From the NCBI RefSeq assembly GCF_030269365.1, contig NZ_BSTF01000011.1:124001-188000 (forward strand): a DNA stretch of 64,000 nt. The letters are read 5' to 3'. Numbering within the stretch: the stretch's first letter is position 1; each line of letters opens with the position of its first letter. The DNA comes from Lentzea sp. NBRC 102530. Lineage in GTDB: Bacteria; Actinomycetota; Actinomycetes; Mycobacteriales; Pseudonocardiaceae. The notes below the pieces were generated by a model. It was not told the DNA's origin. It did not search any database and worked only from the letters and a program-made list of their open reading frames with translations. Position numbers and translations under genes: made by a program. Of the stretch, positions 29,642-37,154 are shown in pieces.

Positions 29642-30288
29642 ACGATCACCCCGTCCCGCACCTCGACGCGACGGGGAGCCCACGCCGCGATGTCCCGGTC
29701 GTGCGTGATCATCACGATCGTCGTGCCGTCGGAGTTGAGGCTCTCCAGCAACTCCAGCACCCCGGCCCCGTTCTTCGTGTCCAGGTTCCCGGTCGGCTCG
29801 TCGGCCAGCAGGATGCCCGGCGAGTTCACCACGGCCCTGGCGATCGCCACCCGCTGGCGTTCGCCGCCGGACAGCTCGTGCGGCTTGTGCAGCGCCCGGT
29901 GGATCAGCCCCACCCTGTCCAGAGCGGACATCGCAAGAGCGCGTCTCTTCGAGCGCGGCACGCCGGCGTAGACCAGGCCCGAGGCCACGTTCTCGATCGC
30001 GGACAGCCCGTCGGTGAGGAAGAACTGCTGGAACACGAACCCGATCGTGCGCGCCCGCAGCGCGGACAGGGCGTTGTCCGACATCACCGAGACGTCGTTT
30101 CCGTCGATCTCGACCTTGCCTGCGGTCGGCTTGTCGAGCGTGCCCATCAGGTGCAGCAGCGTCGACTTCCCCGAGCCGGACGGTCCCACGATCGCGAGCA
30201 TCTCCCCGCCCCCGACGGTCAGGGAGACGTCGCGCAACGCCTGCACGCCGCCGGGGTACGTCCGGCTCGCGTGGTCGACGGTGATCAC
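29638..30288 (-). CDS. ABC transporter ATP-binding protein, MacB/LolD type
   Basis: A 216-residue ATPase. Walker [22 protein letters not shown]-loop [11 protein letters not shown], signature [15 protein letters not shown], Walker [17 protein letters not shown] and H-loop [11 protein letters not shown]. The stop codon TGA is now supplied by the TCAA right end of the TnpB element, which restores the original stop. GTG start overlaps the MacA-like stop by 4 nt. Energises the MacB/FtsX-type permease encoded across the element. Confidence 0.93.
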   Translation of the reverse strand: MITVDHASRTYPGGVQALRDVSLTVGGGEMLAIVGPSGSGKSTLLHLMGTLDKPTAGKVEIDGNDVSVMSDNALSALRARTIGFVFQQFFLTDGLSAIENVASGLVYAGVPRSKRRALAMSALDRVGLIHRALHKPHELSGGERQRVAIARAVVNSPGILLADEPTGNLDTKNGAGVLELLESLNSDGTTIVMITHDRDIAAWAPRRVEVRDGVIV

Positions 30289-31337
30289 TCGGTGGTCACC
30301 ACCTTCATGCCCTCGCGCAGGCCCTCGCCCTGCACCTCGACCTGGCCCTTGGCGAAGATGCCGACGGTGACCGGGATGGTCCTGCCGTCGTCGGTGACGA
30401 GGCCGTAGCCGCCCTCGTTCAACGCCAGCAGCGCGCCGATCGGCACGGCCAGGACGTTCTGCTTCTTCGACACGGTGAACAGCGCGGTGACGCTGCCGCT
30501 CTCGATGCCCTCGGCGGCCTTGGGGTCGTCGACGGAGATCGTCAGCACGATCTTCGGCTTGGAGCCCTGGTTCGGGTCGCCGGTGGTGCGGGTGATGCCG
30601 TTGATGGTGCCGGTGGTGGGCTTGCCGCCGGAGATGGACAGCTCGACCTTCTCGCCCTGCTTGGCGAGGCGTTGCTTGGCCTGGTCCAGTTCGACGGTCA
30701 CCGCGCGTTCGGTGCCGGTGACCTTCATCAGGTCGCCGCCCGCCGGCGCGCCGAGCTGGGCGGTCAGCGACGAGACGCGGATCGCTCCACTTTGGATGAT
30801 CACGTCACCGGCGCCGAGCTTGCCGGTCTGTTCGAGGCCGAGCGCCTTCTGCCACTTCCTCAGCGCCGAGGCGGTGTACGAGGTGAACTTCTCGTCGGGG
30901 GCGCCGAAGTCCTTGAACCCCAGTGCGGCGAGGTTCTCCTCCACCACCTTGACGTCGGGTCCGTTCGACATGCCCGCTTCGAGGTCTCGGTAGAGCGGCA
31001 TGTCGGCGTAGAACAGCGGCACCGGTTTGGCGTCCGAGTGGAACACCGGTCTGCCGCGCTCGATGACGTCGCCCTGCTTCGGCAGTGCCGTGACGGTGCC
31101 GCTTTTCCGGCTGGCCAGAGCTCGTTCCGAGCCGTGGCCGAGCTGGCCGGTGACGGACTGCTGGTCGGCGAGGTTCGTCTTCCTGACGGGCGCCGTCTTC
31201 GACGGGTCGTTCTGCAGCGGGGCGGCGTTGGCCTGGTCGGCCGCGATCCTGGTGAGGACCACGACCCCGCCGGTGCCGAGCACGACGGCGGCGACCAGGG
31301 CCGCGATGACGACCTTGCGGTTCACGCGGCGTTTCAT
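30285..31337 (-). CDS. MacA-like efflux adaptor with peptidoglycan-binding domain
   Basis: A 350-residue secreted or anchored adaptor. Signal anchor at residues 8-30 ([20 protein letters not shown]), then a biotinyl-lipoyl-like half domain ([17 protein letters not shown]), an inserted peptidoglycan-binding motif ([18 protein letters not shown] to [15 protein letters not shown]), and C-terminal beta-barrel and MP domains ([20 protein letters not shown]). This PG-binding variant is common in actinobacteria that lack an outer membrane. Overlaps its neighbours by 4 nt each side, so one operon with the lipoprotein and ABC genes. Confidence 0.87.
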   Translation of the reverse strand: MKRRVNRKVVIAALVAAVVLGTGGVVVLTRIAADQANAAPLQNDPSKTAPVRKTNLADQQSVTGQLGHGSERALASRKSGTVTALPKQGDVIERGRPVFHSDAKPVPLFYADMPLYRDLEAGMSNGPDVKVVEENLAALGFKDFGAPDEKFTSYTASALRKWQKALGLEQTGKLGAGDVIIQSGAIRVSSLTAQLGAPAGGDLMKVTGTERAVTVELDQAKQRLAKQGEKVELSISGGKPTTGTINGITRTTGDPNQGSKPKIVLTISVDDPKAAEGIESGSVTALFTVSKKQNVLAVPIGALLALNEGGYGLVTDDGRTIPVTVGIFAKGQVEVQGEGLREGMKVVTTE

Positions 31338-31840
31338 CCGGCCGGCCTCACAGCGATCATGCCCTCGCCCATGCCGCAGTCCTTCATGTCCTGCTTGACC
31401 TTCTCGTCGGACATGTCGGGCAGTTCCTGGACCTGGTTGCCCTCGGGGCCGGTACCGTCGAAGTTCGGGTCGGGCCAGTCATACCCCTTGTCCCGCATGC
31501 ACTTCGCGTCCTTGCGCATCTTGTCCTGCACCTCCGGCGACGGTGGCTTGAACTCGCCGCCGTTGGGGAGGTGCTTCTTGCAGGCCTCGTTGGCTGCGCT
31601 CATCTTGTCCATGTCCGGGGCGCCGGCCTCGCCGCCGTCGGCGGGCATGGCCTCGATCATCACGCCGCCGCTGCCGTCGTCCTTGGGGTCCGGCATGTTC
31701 ACGCCGTTCTCCCGCATGCACTTGGCGAACGCGAGCATGTCGCCCTTCTCGTCCTTCTTGCCGTCGGCCGCCTGGTCCTTCGACCCGCAGGCGGTGAGCG
31801 CCAGCAGCAGGCCCAGCAGCACCGCGATGGTGGATTTCAT
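31334..31840 (-). CDS. Lipoprotein with duplicated CMR-x-x-G...PDP motif
   Basis: A 168-residue lipoprotein. The lipobox is ALTAC (signal MKSTIAVLLGLLLALTACGS). The mature part contains two copies of a short motif: FAKCMRENGVNMPDPKDDG and DAKCMRDKGYDWPDPNFDG, plus two more cysteines near the C terminus (ANEACKKH, MKDCGMG). Such proteins accompany MacA-like adaptors in several actinobacteria. First gene of the efflux operon, divergent from a two-component system. It may bind the substrate or signal; this is an inference. Confidence 0.75.
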   Translation of the reverse strand: MKSTIAVLLGLLLALTACGSKDQAADGKKDEKGDMLAFAKCMRENGVNMPDPKDDGSGGVMIEAMPADGGEAGAPDMDKMSAANEACKKHLPNGGEFKPPSPEVQDKMRKDAKCMRDKGYDWPDPNFDGTGPEGNQVQELPDMSDEKVKQDMKDCGMGEGMIAVRPAG

Positions 31841-31876
31841 GGCGACAGGTCTACGGAGGCGCCCGTTCGGGGGCGT

Positions 31877-31903
31877 TAAGCGAAAGGCCTTATCCGGCGC
31901 TTA
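31877..31903. promoter_or_regulatory. Inverted repeat in the efflux/two-component divergent region
   Basis: TAAGCG at 31877-31882 and CGCTTA at 31898-31903, 6-bp arms 15 nt apart, about midway between the lipoprotein start (31840) and the regulator start (31930). The spacing fits an OmpR-type binding region, so this is a candidate site for the neighbouring regulator. Short arms, low confidence. Confidence 0.35.
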
Positions 31904-31929
31904 TGCCCTCCGCGCGGAAAATGGGCGTC

Positions 31930-32589
31930 ATGCGTGTGCTGGTGGTCGAGGACGAACAGCTGCTCGCGGACACGATCGTCGAGGGACTGCGCAGGTTCTC
32001 GATGGCGGTCGACGTCTGCTACGACGGCGAGGCGGCGCTGGAACGCGTCGGGGTGCACGCGTACGACGTCGTGGTGCTCGACCGCGACCTGCCGCTCGTG
32101 CACGGTGACGAGGTGTGCAAGGCGGTGCACGCGACCGGCGGAGAGGCGCGGGTGCTGATGCTGACGGCGGCGGCCGAGGTCGACGACCGGGTGGCCGGCC
32201 TCGGGCTGGGCGCCGACGACTACCTGACCAAGCCGTTCGCGTTCGCCGAGCTCGTGGCCCGCGTGCAGGCGCTGGGCCGCCGCGCTCGTCCCGCCCTGCC
32301 GCCGGTGCTCGAACGCGCCGGGGTCACGCTCGACCTGCCGCGGCACCAGGCGTCGCGGGACGGGACGTTCCTGCCGCTGTCCCCCAAGGAGTTCGCCGTG
32401 CTGGAGGTGTTGATGCGGGCGGAGGGCACCGTGGTGAGCCCGGAGGAGCTGCTGGAGAAGGCCTGGGACGAGCACGCGGACCCGTTCACCAACGCCGTGC
32501 GGGTGGCGGTGATGACGCTGCGCCGCAAGCTGGGCGCGCCGCAGGTCATCCAGACCGTGCCCGGCGCCGGCTACCGGTTCGGCTCGTGA
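31930..32589 (+). CDS. Response regulator, OmpR/PhoB family
   Basis: A 219-residue regulator. Receiver: MRVLVVEDEQLL with the acidic pair, phosphoacceptor aspartate in YDVVVLDRDLPLVHGD, lysine in DDYLTKPFAFAEL. Winged helix: LSPKEFAVLEVLMRAEG and VRVAVMTLRRKLGAPQVIQT. The ATG at 31930 gives the family-standard N terminus; in-frame starts exist at 31903 and 31921. Divergent from the MacAB-like operon, which it probably controls. Confidence 0.92.
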   Translation: MRVLVVEDEQLLADTIVEGLRRFSMAVDVCYDGEAALERVGVHAYDVVVLDRDLPLVHGDEVCKAVHATGGEARVLMLTAAAEVDDRVAGLGLGADDYLTKPFAFAELVARVQALGRRARPALPPVLERAGVTLDLPRHQASRDGTFLPLSPKEFAVLEVLMRAEGTVVSPEELLEKAWDEHADPFTNAVRVAVMTLRRKLGAPQVIQTVPGAGYRFGS

Positions 32590-33743
32590 AGCTGCGGACC
32601 AGGCTGACGGCCTGGTACGCCGGGGTGTTCCTGATCGCGGGCGTCGCGCTGATCGGCCTCAACTACTGGCTGCTCGCGTCGTTCGCGCCGGTGGACGCGG
32701 GCATCGCCGTCTCGCGGGCGATTCCCACCACCGAGCTGGGCGCGGTGTACCCGGGCTACGCGGACTTCTCGGCGGTGCCCGCCGGTGAGCTGCCCACCGA
32801 CACGCTGGTGGTGTCCGGCGCCGAGGCCAAGAGCGAGGTGATGAGCACGGTCCTGTGGGGGTCGATCATCGCGTTGCTGGTGGCGGCGGTGTTCGCGGTG
32901 TGGCTCGGCTGGGTCGTGGCCGGGCGCGTGCTGGAGCCGTTGCACTCGATCACCTCGACCGCGCACCGGCTGGAGGCCGAACGCCTCGACCAGCGCATCG
33001 AGCTGGACGGGCCGCCGGACGAGCTCAAGGAGCTCGCGGACACCTTCGACGGCATGCTCGACCGGCTCGCGTCGTCGTTCGACAGCCAGAAGCGGTTCGT
33101 CGCGAACGCCTCGCACGAGCTGCGCACGCCGCTGGCCGTGCAGCGGACGCTGATCGAGGTGGCGGTGGCCGCCCCGGACGCGACCGAGGACATGCGCCGT
33201 CTCGGAGCGCACCTGCTCGACACGAACGAGCGAAGCGAGAAGCTCATCGACGGGCTGTTGCTGCTCGCTCGCAGTGACCGCGGGCTCGCCGCGCGTGAGC
33301 TCGTGTGGCTGGACGAGGTCGTCGAGGACGAAGTGGAGTCGTGTCGCGCGTTGGCCTTGGAGAAAAAGGTCACGTTTGAGGTTCGGACTCGCAGGTATCT
33401 GGTCGACGGTGATCCGGTCTTACTTGCCCAGCTCGTGGGCAACCTGTTGCGCAACGCGCTTCTGTACAACCAGCCGGGCGGAACGGTGACCGTAGAACTT
33501 GATCAAGAGCTGATCGTTTCCAACACGGGGCCCACCGTGCCTGCCCAGGCAGTACCCGGCTTGTTCGAGCCCTTTCGACGTCTCCGCGATCGCACGGGAA
33601 CGGCCGGATCGGGCCTCGGGCTGTCGATCGTGCAGTCCGTCGCGCGCGCTCATCAGGGCTCCGCGAAGGCTCGTCCGAACGGGGGAGGCGGGCTGGTGGT
33701 CCAGGTGAACCTTCCGGAAACGGGCGTGCGACAGGCCTCGTGA
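32586..33743 (+). CDS. Sensor histidine kinase, HisKA type
   Basis: A 385-residue kinase with two membrane helices (about 8-28 and 88-110) bounding a small extracytoplasmic domain, a HAMP region (GRVLEPLHSITSTAHRLEAE), the dimerisation motif FVANASHELRTPLAVQRTL with phosphohistidine, and the ATPase domain with N box LVGNLLRNALLYNQPGG and G2 box GTAGSGLGLSIVQSV. Partner of the preceding regulator by a 4-nt overlap. Likely senses a compound or envelope stress that the MacAB-like exporter relieves. Confidence 0.92.
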   Translation: MKLRTRLTAWYAGVFLIAGVALIGLNYWLLASFAPVDAGIAVSRAIPTTELGAVYPGYADFSAVPAGELPTDTLVVSGAEAKSEVMSTVLWGSIIALLVAAVFAVWLGWVVAGRVLEPLHSITSTAHRLEAERLDQRIELDGPPDELKELADTFDGMLDRLASSFDSQKRFVANASHELRTPLAVQRTLIEVAVAAPDATEDMRRLGAHLLDTNERSEKLIDGLLLLARSDRGLAARELVWLDEVVEDEVESCRALALEKKVTFEVRTRRYLVDGDPVLLAQLVGNLLRNALLYNQPGGTVTVELDQELIVSNTGPTVPAQAVPGLFEPFRRLRDRTGTAGSGLGLSIVQSVARAHQGSAKARPNGGGGLVVQVNLPETGVRQAS

Positions 33744-33844
33744 ACTGGCAAGATCACGTAGAGATATCGGCGAGCCTCCCACTCGTGGACCGCTCGTTGT
33801 CCTAACGTTGTCTGCTGGCGAGGTGCGAATTCAGGGAGGCCACG

Positions 33845-34777
33845 ATGCGAGCGCTGCGAGTCATCGGGCTCGACGAGGACGGTAAGTCCGTCATCCTCGA
33901 AGACCCCGAAAACCGCGGCGAGCGCTTCACGCTCCCCGCGGACGAGCGTCTTCGAGCGGCTCTGCGAGGTGACCTCGCGCGCCTCGGCCAGATGCAGATC
34001 GAGTCCGGCGAGGCCCAGATGCGGCCGCGCGAGATCCAGGCCCGCATCCGTGCCGGCGAGTCGATCGAACAGGTCGCCGCCGCCTCCGGGATGCAGACGC
34101 ACCGCATCGAGCGCTTCGCCTACCCGGTCCTGCTGGAGCGTTCGCGCACCGCGGACCTCGCGCAGCGCGCGCACCCGGTCCGTGAGGACGGTCCGGACGT
34201 GCAGACGCTCGGCGAGGTCGTCGCGCACTCCTTCGGCCTGCGCGGCCACGACCTGTCCGACACGAAGTGGGATTCGTGGAAGGGCGACGACGGCCGCTGG
34301 ATCGTGCAGCTGCACTGGACGACCGGGCGTTCGGACAACCGCGCGCACTGGGCGTTCCACCCCGGTGCGCAGGGCGGCACGGTCACGGCGCTCGACGACG
34401 CGGCCGTCGACCTGATGGACCCGAACCCGAACCGCACGCTGCGCACGGTGCGGCCGGTGACGCAGCTGGCACGGCAGGCCCTGGAGGCGACTCCGGTCCT
34501 GCCCGCCATCCCCGTGCTCGAGGAGCCGATCCCGGTCCCGGCGCAGGCACCCGCCCCCGTGGCGACGCCTGCTCCCGCGGTCGCGGAGAAGCCCGCCCAG
34601 GAGAAGCTGCCCGAACCCGAGCCCGCCCCTGCTCCGCCGCCGCCCCCGGTGAAGGAGCAGGAGCCCGTCGCGGAGAAGCCGGTCCGCAAGGACCCTCCTC
34701 CGAAGCGGGGGAAGAAGAACCACCCCATCGTGCCTTCGTGGGAAGACGTTTTACTGGGCGTGCGGTCGAACCGCTGA
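33845..34777 (+). CDS. sepH: Septation protein SepH
   Basis: A 310-residue actinobacterial cell-division protein that interacts with FtsZ and stimulates its assembly. The N-terminal DUF3071-type domain (MRALRVIGLDEDGKSVILED to about residue 170) includes the helix-turn-helix-like AGESIEQVAAASGMQTHRIE. A proline/alanine/glutamate-rich linker (about 220-285) precedes a conserved C-terminal tail (NHPIVPSWEDVLLGVRSNR). From memory it is the counterpart of Rv0883c and sits near serC as there. Confidence 0.92.
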   Translation: MRALRVIGLDEDGKSVILEDPENRGERFTLPADERLRAALRGDLARLGQMQIESGEAQMRPREIQARIRAGESIEQVAAASGMQTHRIERFAYPVLLERSRTADLAQRAHPVREDGPDVQTLGEVVAHSFGLRGHDLSDTKWDSWKGDDGRWIVQLHWTTGRSDNRAHWAFHPGAQGGTVTALDDAAVDLMDPNPNRTLRTVRPVTQLARQALEATPVLPAIPVLEEPIPVPAQAPAPVATPAPAVAEKPAQEKLPEPEPAPAPPPPPVKEQEPVAEKPVRKDPPPKRGKKNHPIVPSWEDVLLGVRSNR

Positions 34778-34793
34778 GTGAGAAGCTGACGCC

Positions 34794-35156
34794 GTGGGAC
34801 GTCGTGTCGCGCTGGCTGCCGGAGTGGGTGCACTCCTCGGCCTGGCCTGGTGGGGAATGTTCGAGCTCTACGTCTCGGGTGCGGTCTGCACGAAGGACGA
34901 GTGGGGCTGCCTCGGGGTCTTCGTGACCTCGATACCGATCTTCGCCGTGGTGGGGTCGGTGCTGGGTGGATTGGCGTTGCGATCGCTGAAGGTGTCGCGG
35001 GCGTGGCTGGTGGCCGTGCCCGCGACCCTCATGGCGGTGGTCGCGATGGTGTTGTTGATGGGGGTCACCTTCCTCGCGTTCGCGGTGTTCGCGGCGCTGT
35101 ACGTGCTGATCGCCGTGCTGACCGGATCGGTCGAGGCCCGCCGCGAATCGCCGTGA
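34794..35156 (+). CDS. Small membrane protein with Cys-pair loop, 120 aa
   Basis: Not a named family. Four predicted helices. After helix 1 comes an external loop with CTKDEWGC (two cysteines six residues apart), then helix 2. Three following genes repeat this plan. GTG start 16 nt after sepH; the stop overlaps the next start by 4 nt. Function unknown; an exported-side disulphide seems likely from topology. Confidence 0.65.
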   Translation: MGRRVALAAGVGALLGLAWWGMFELYVSGAVCTKDEWGCLGVFVTSIPIFAVVGSVLGGLALRSLKVSRAWLVAVPATLMAVVAMVLLMGVTFLAFAVFAALYVLIAVLTGSVEARRESP

Positions 35157-35563
35157 CAGGTCCTTGGAGGGTGCCGACCGCTGCCGCGGCGGGAGCGTTG
35201 TGCGGGGCGGGGTGGTTCGCGTCGATCGAACCCGCCGGCGACCTGACCTGCCCGGAGAGCGGCATCGGGTGCGCGCTCCTGGTCCTGTTCATCCTCATCC
35301 CGGCGCTGGTGGTGCTGTGGGGCCTGGCCGGGTGGGGGCTGCTGAGGCTCGTCCGGTTCGGCTCGGCCGGGCGAACCGCCGCGCTGGGGACGGCGGGGGC
35401 GGTCCTGCTGGTCGTACTCATCTCGTTCGGGCTGAGGTTCGTGCGGTTCCCGCTGCCGGAGTGGAGCGGGAGCCTCGTGGTGGCGTTCGGGACCTCGTGC
35501 GGTTACGCGCTGGCTTCGGTGGTGACCGGGGCGCGCGGTGAAGGTGCTGTGGAGGGTTCGTGA
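35153..35563 (+). CDS. Small membrane protein with Cys-pair loop, 136 aa
   Basis: Four predicted helices with the loop CPESGIGC after helix 1, matching its neighbours in topology and Cys spacing (six residues). Weak primary similarity otherwise. GTG start overlaps the preceding stop by 4 nt, so it is translationally coupled. Function unknown. Confidence 0.65.
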   Translation: MTGPWRVPTAAAAGALCGAGWFASIEPAGDLTCPESGIGCALLVLFILIPALVVLWGLAGWGLLRLVRFGSAGRTAALGTAGAVLLVVLISFGLRFVRFPLPEWSGSLVVAFGTSCGYALASVVTGARGEGAVEGS

Positions 35564-35605
35564 AGGACGGCTTCCCGTCGTCCTCGATCAGGTAGCTGTG
35601 GGCGC

Positions 35606-36016
35606 ATGGTCCTGCGCACCGTGGTGGGGGCGGTCGCCGGAGCCGTCGCCGGCACCGGGTTCTTCCTCACGCTCGACGGCTTCTCCCGGTACTGCTACCT
35701 GAGGCCCGGCCGCACCGGGTGCGGCGTCACGCTTCCCCTCCTCCACCCGCCGGTCTTCGCGTTCTGGATGGTCGTCGCGGCCGCCGTGATCCTGGCCGGG
35801 TTCCGCGTCGGGCGGCAGGAGCGCGGGTGGGTCGCGACCGGGATCGGCAGCGGGCTCTGGCTCGTGCTGATCGTGGCGGTCGTCTGGTTCGAGATCGGCT
35901 GCCTGGAGGTCCACCCCGAAGACCGGCACCTCGTCCTCGGGGTCACGGCGGTGGTCGTGCCCTGCGTCGCCTACGCGGTCGCGACGTCCTCGGCCGGTCA
36001 GGCGCGACGGTGCTGA
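35606..36016 (+). CDS. Small membrane protein with Cys-pair loop, 136 aa
   Basis: Third member of the array. Four predicted helices, with the loop CYLRPGRTGC after helix 1 (cysteines eight residues apart) and a second cysteine-containing loop FEIGCLEVHPEDRH. The gap before it is 42 nt. Ends in QARRC. Function unknown. Confidence 0.65.
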   Translation: MVLRTVVGAVAGAVAGTGFFLTLDGFSRYCYLRPGRTGCGVTLPLLHPPVFAFWMVVAAAVILAGFRVGRQERGWVATGIGSGLWLVLIVAVVWFEIGCLEVHPEDRHLVLGVTAVVVPCVAYAVATSSAGQARRC

Positions 36017-36408
36017 CGCGGGCGGTCACCGGCCTGGTCGCCGGGCTCGTGGGGGTGCTGGCGACGGGTCTGGCCGGCATCGGGCTGGTCATCGGGTTCT
36101 GCGGGTTCGAGAAGCCGCGGCCGTGGTCCGATGAACGGTGTCTCGTCGGCGACTACGCCGAGTACGGGCTGCTGCTGATCCCGGTCGTGCTGCTGGGCGG
36201 GCTGGCCGGGACGGCGTTGATGCACGTGTGGTTGCTGCGGCTGCGCGGGCAGCCCAGGCCGTCGTCGGTGGTGGCACCGGGCATCGGGCTGGTGCTCGTG
36301 TTCACGTTCTTCGGCACGCTCACCGGGGTGGTCGGGCTGGTCCTCGTGCCCGCGCTGGCGTTCGCGCTGGCCGGCGTGCTCACCGGACTCGGGCGCAACG
36401 GTCTGTGA
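36010..36408 (+). CDS. Small membrane protein with Cys-pair loop, 132 aa
   Basis: Fourth member. Four predicted helices with the loop CGFEKPRPWSDERC after helix 1 (12 residues between cysteines). GTG start overlaps the previous gene by 7 nt. Function unknown; clearly the same gene type as the preceding three by topology, length and position. Confidence 0.62.
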   Translation: MLTRAVTGLVAGLVGVLATGLAGIGLVIGFCGFEKPRPWSDERCLVGDYAEYGLLLIPVVLLGGLAGTALMHVWLLRLRGQPRPSSVVAPGIGLVLVFTFFGTLTGVVGLVLVPALAFALAGVLTGLGRNGL

Positions 36409-36453
36409 TCGAGCCCTTGGCTCACGCGGCAGGCGCTGGTTACGGTGGGCGGC

Positions 36454-36876
36454 GTGACCGAGCAGAGCACCGCGGGCAGGACGGGCAGGGCAGGACGCCG
36501 GCTTCTCTTCCGGGTCGTCCTGTCGATGGCCGTCGGAGCCGGGCTGGTGCTCGGGTGGACGTGGGCCTACGAGTCGGGCTTCCTGAAGTCGTGGCTCGAC
36601 AGCACGTCGATGTCGACGTTCCTGCTGCTCGTGCTGGTCGGGCTGCCGCTCGCACTGGTGTCGTCGCTGGTGCTGGCCGGGCCGGTGCTGTGGGTCTTCG
36701 GGGTGCGGCCGGTGTGGCCGATCATCCTGCTCGGGCCGATCGTGCTGGGCATCGGGCTGTACTTCAAGGTGCACGAGCCGGTGCTCGGGTGGTTCGCCAA
36801 CAGGCACCACGCCGAGGCGTTGCTCGCGGCCGTCGCCTACGGACTCGTCGGGCTGGTCACGTTCAAGAGGTCGTAG
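36454..36876 (+). CDS. Small membrane protein, 140 aa
   Basis: Follows the Cys-loop array but lacks the cysteine pair. An N-terminal cytoplasmic basic segment (AGRTGRAGRRLLFRVV) precedes four predicted helices. GTG at 36454 preferred; an in-frame GTG at 36445 is possible. The end overlaps the convergent small gene by 14 nt. Function unknown. Confidence 0.6.
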   Translation: MTEQSTAGRTGRAGRRLLFRVVLSMAVGAGLVLGWTWAYESGFLKSWLDSTSMSTFLLLVLVGLPLALVSSLVLAGPVLWVFGVRPVWPIILLGPIVLGIGLYFKVHEPVLGWFANRHHAEALLAAVAYGLVGLVTFKRS

Positions 36877-37096
36877 GCACCTCGTCGAGCAGGTCCAGGT
36901 TCCAGCCCTCTCGTTCGCACCAGTCCTCGGCGTCCTCCCGGGACACGAGCATCGCGTGCCGTGGCCGTGGACCCGCGAGGTGGTCCCAGCCGTCGGGGGC
37001 GAGCACGAAGTTCACCCCGTCGCGTGAGGCGATGAGCCGTCCGTGTGGAAACGCCATGGTCTGCTCGGTTCGCAGAAACCGCGTCATGGTGGTCAT
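36863..37096 (-). CDS. Small hypothetical protein, 77 aa
   Basis: A soluble, acidic 77-residue protein (VNFVLAPDGWDHLAGPRPRH, SREDAEDWCEREGWNLDLLD). Composition looks like a real protein, and it has its own frame in the gap before the ABC exporter, with which it shares a divergent promoter region. Family not recognised. Confidence 0.55.
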   Translation of the reverse strand: MTTMTRFLRTEQTMAFPHGRLIASRDGVNFVLAPDGWDHLAGPRPRHAMLVSREDAEDWCEREGWNLDLLDEVPTTS

Positions 37097-37102
37097 CGTG
37101 CC

Positions 37103-37133
37103 CTTGACCTCGACCTAAGTCGAGACAGCAGGC
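37103..37133 (+). promoter_or_regulatory. MerR-type promoter of the ABC exporter operon
   Basis: A -35 box TTGACC (37103-37108) and a possible -10 CAGGCT (37128-37133) are 19 bp apart. The spacer holds a perfect palindrome, CTCGAC-CTAA-GTCGAG at 37108-37123. Over-long spacing with a palindrome between the boxes is the hallmark of promoters activated by MerR-family proteins. The ABC gene starts 21 nt further on. No merR gene is nearby. Confidence 0.5.
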
Positions 37134-37154
37134 TCCGGTGGGGAGAAAAACCGG

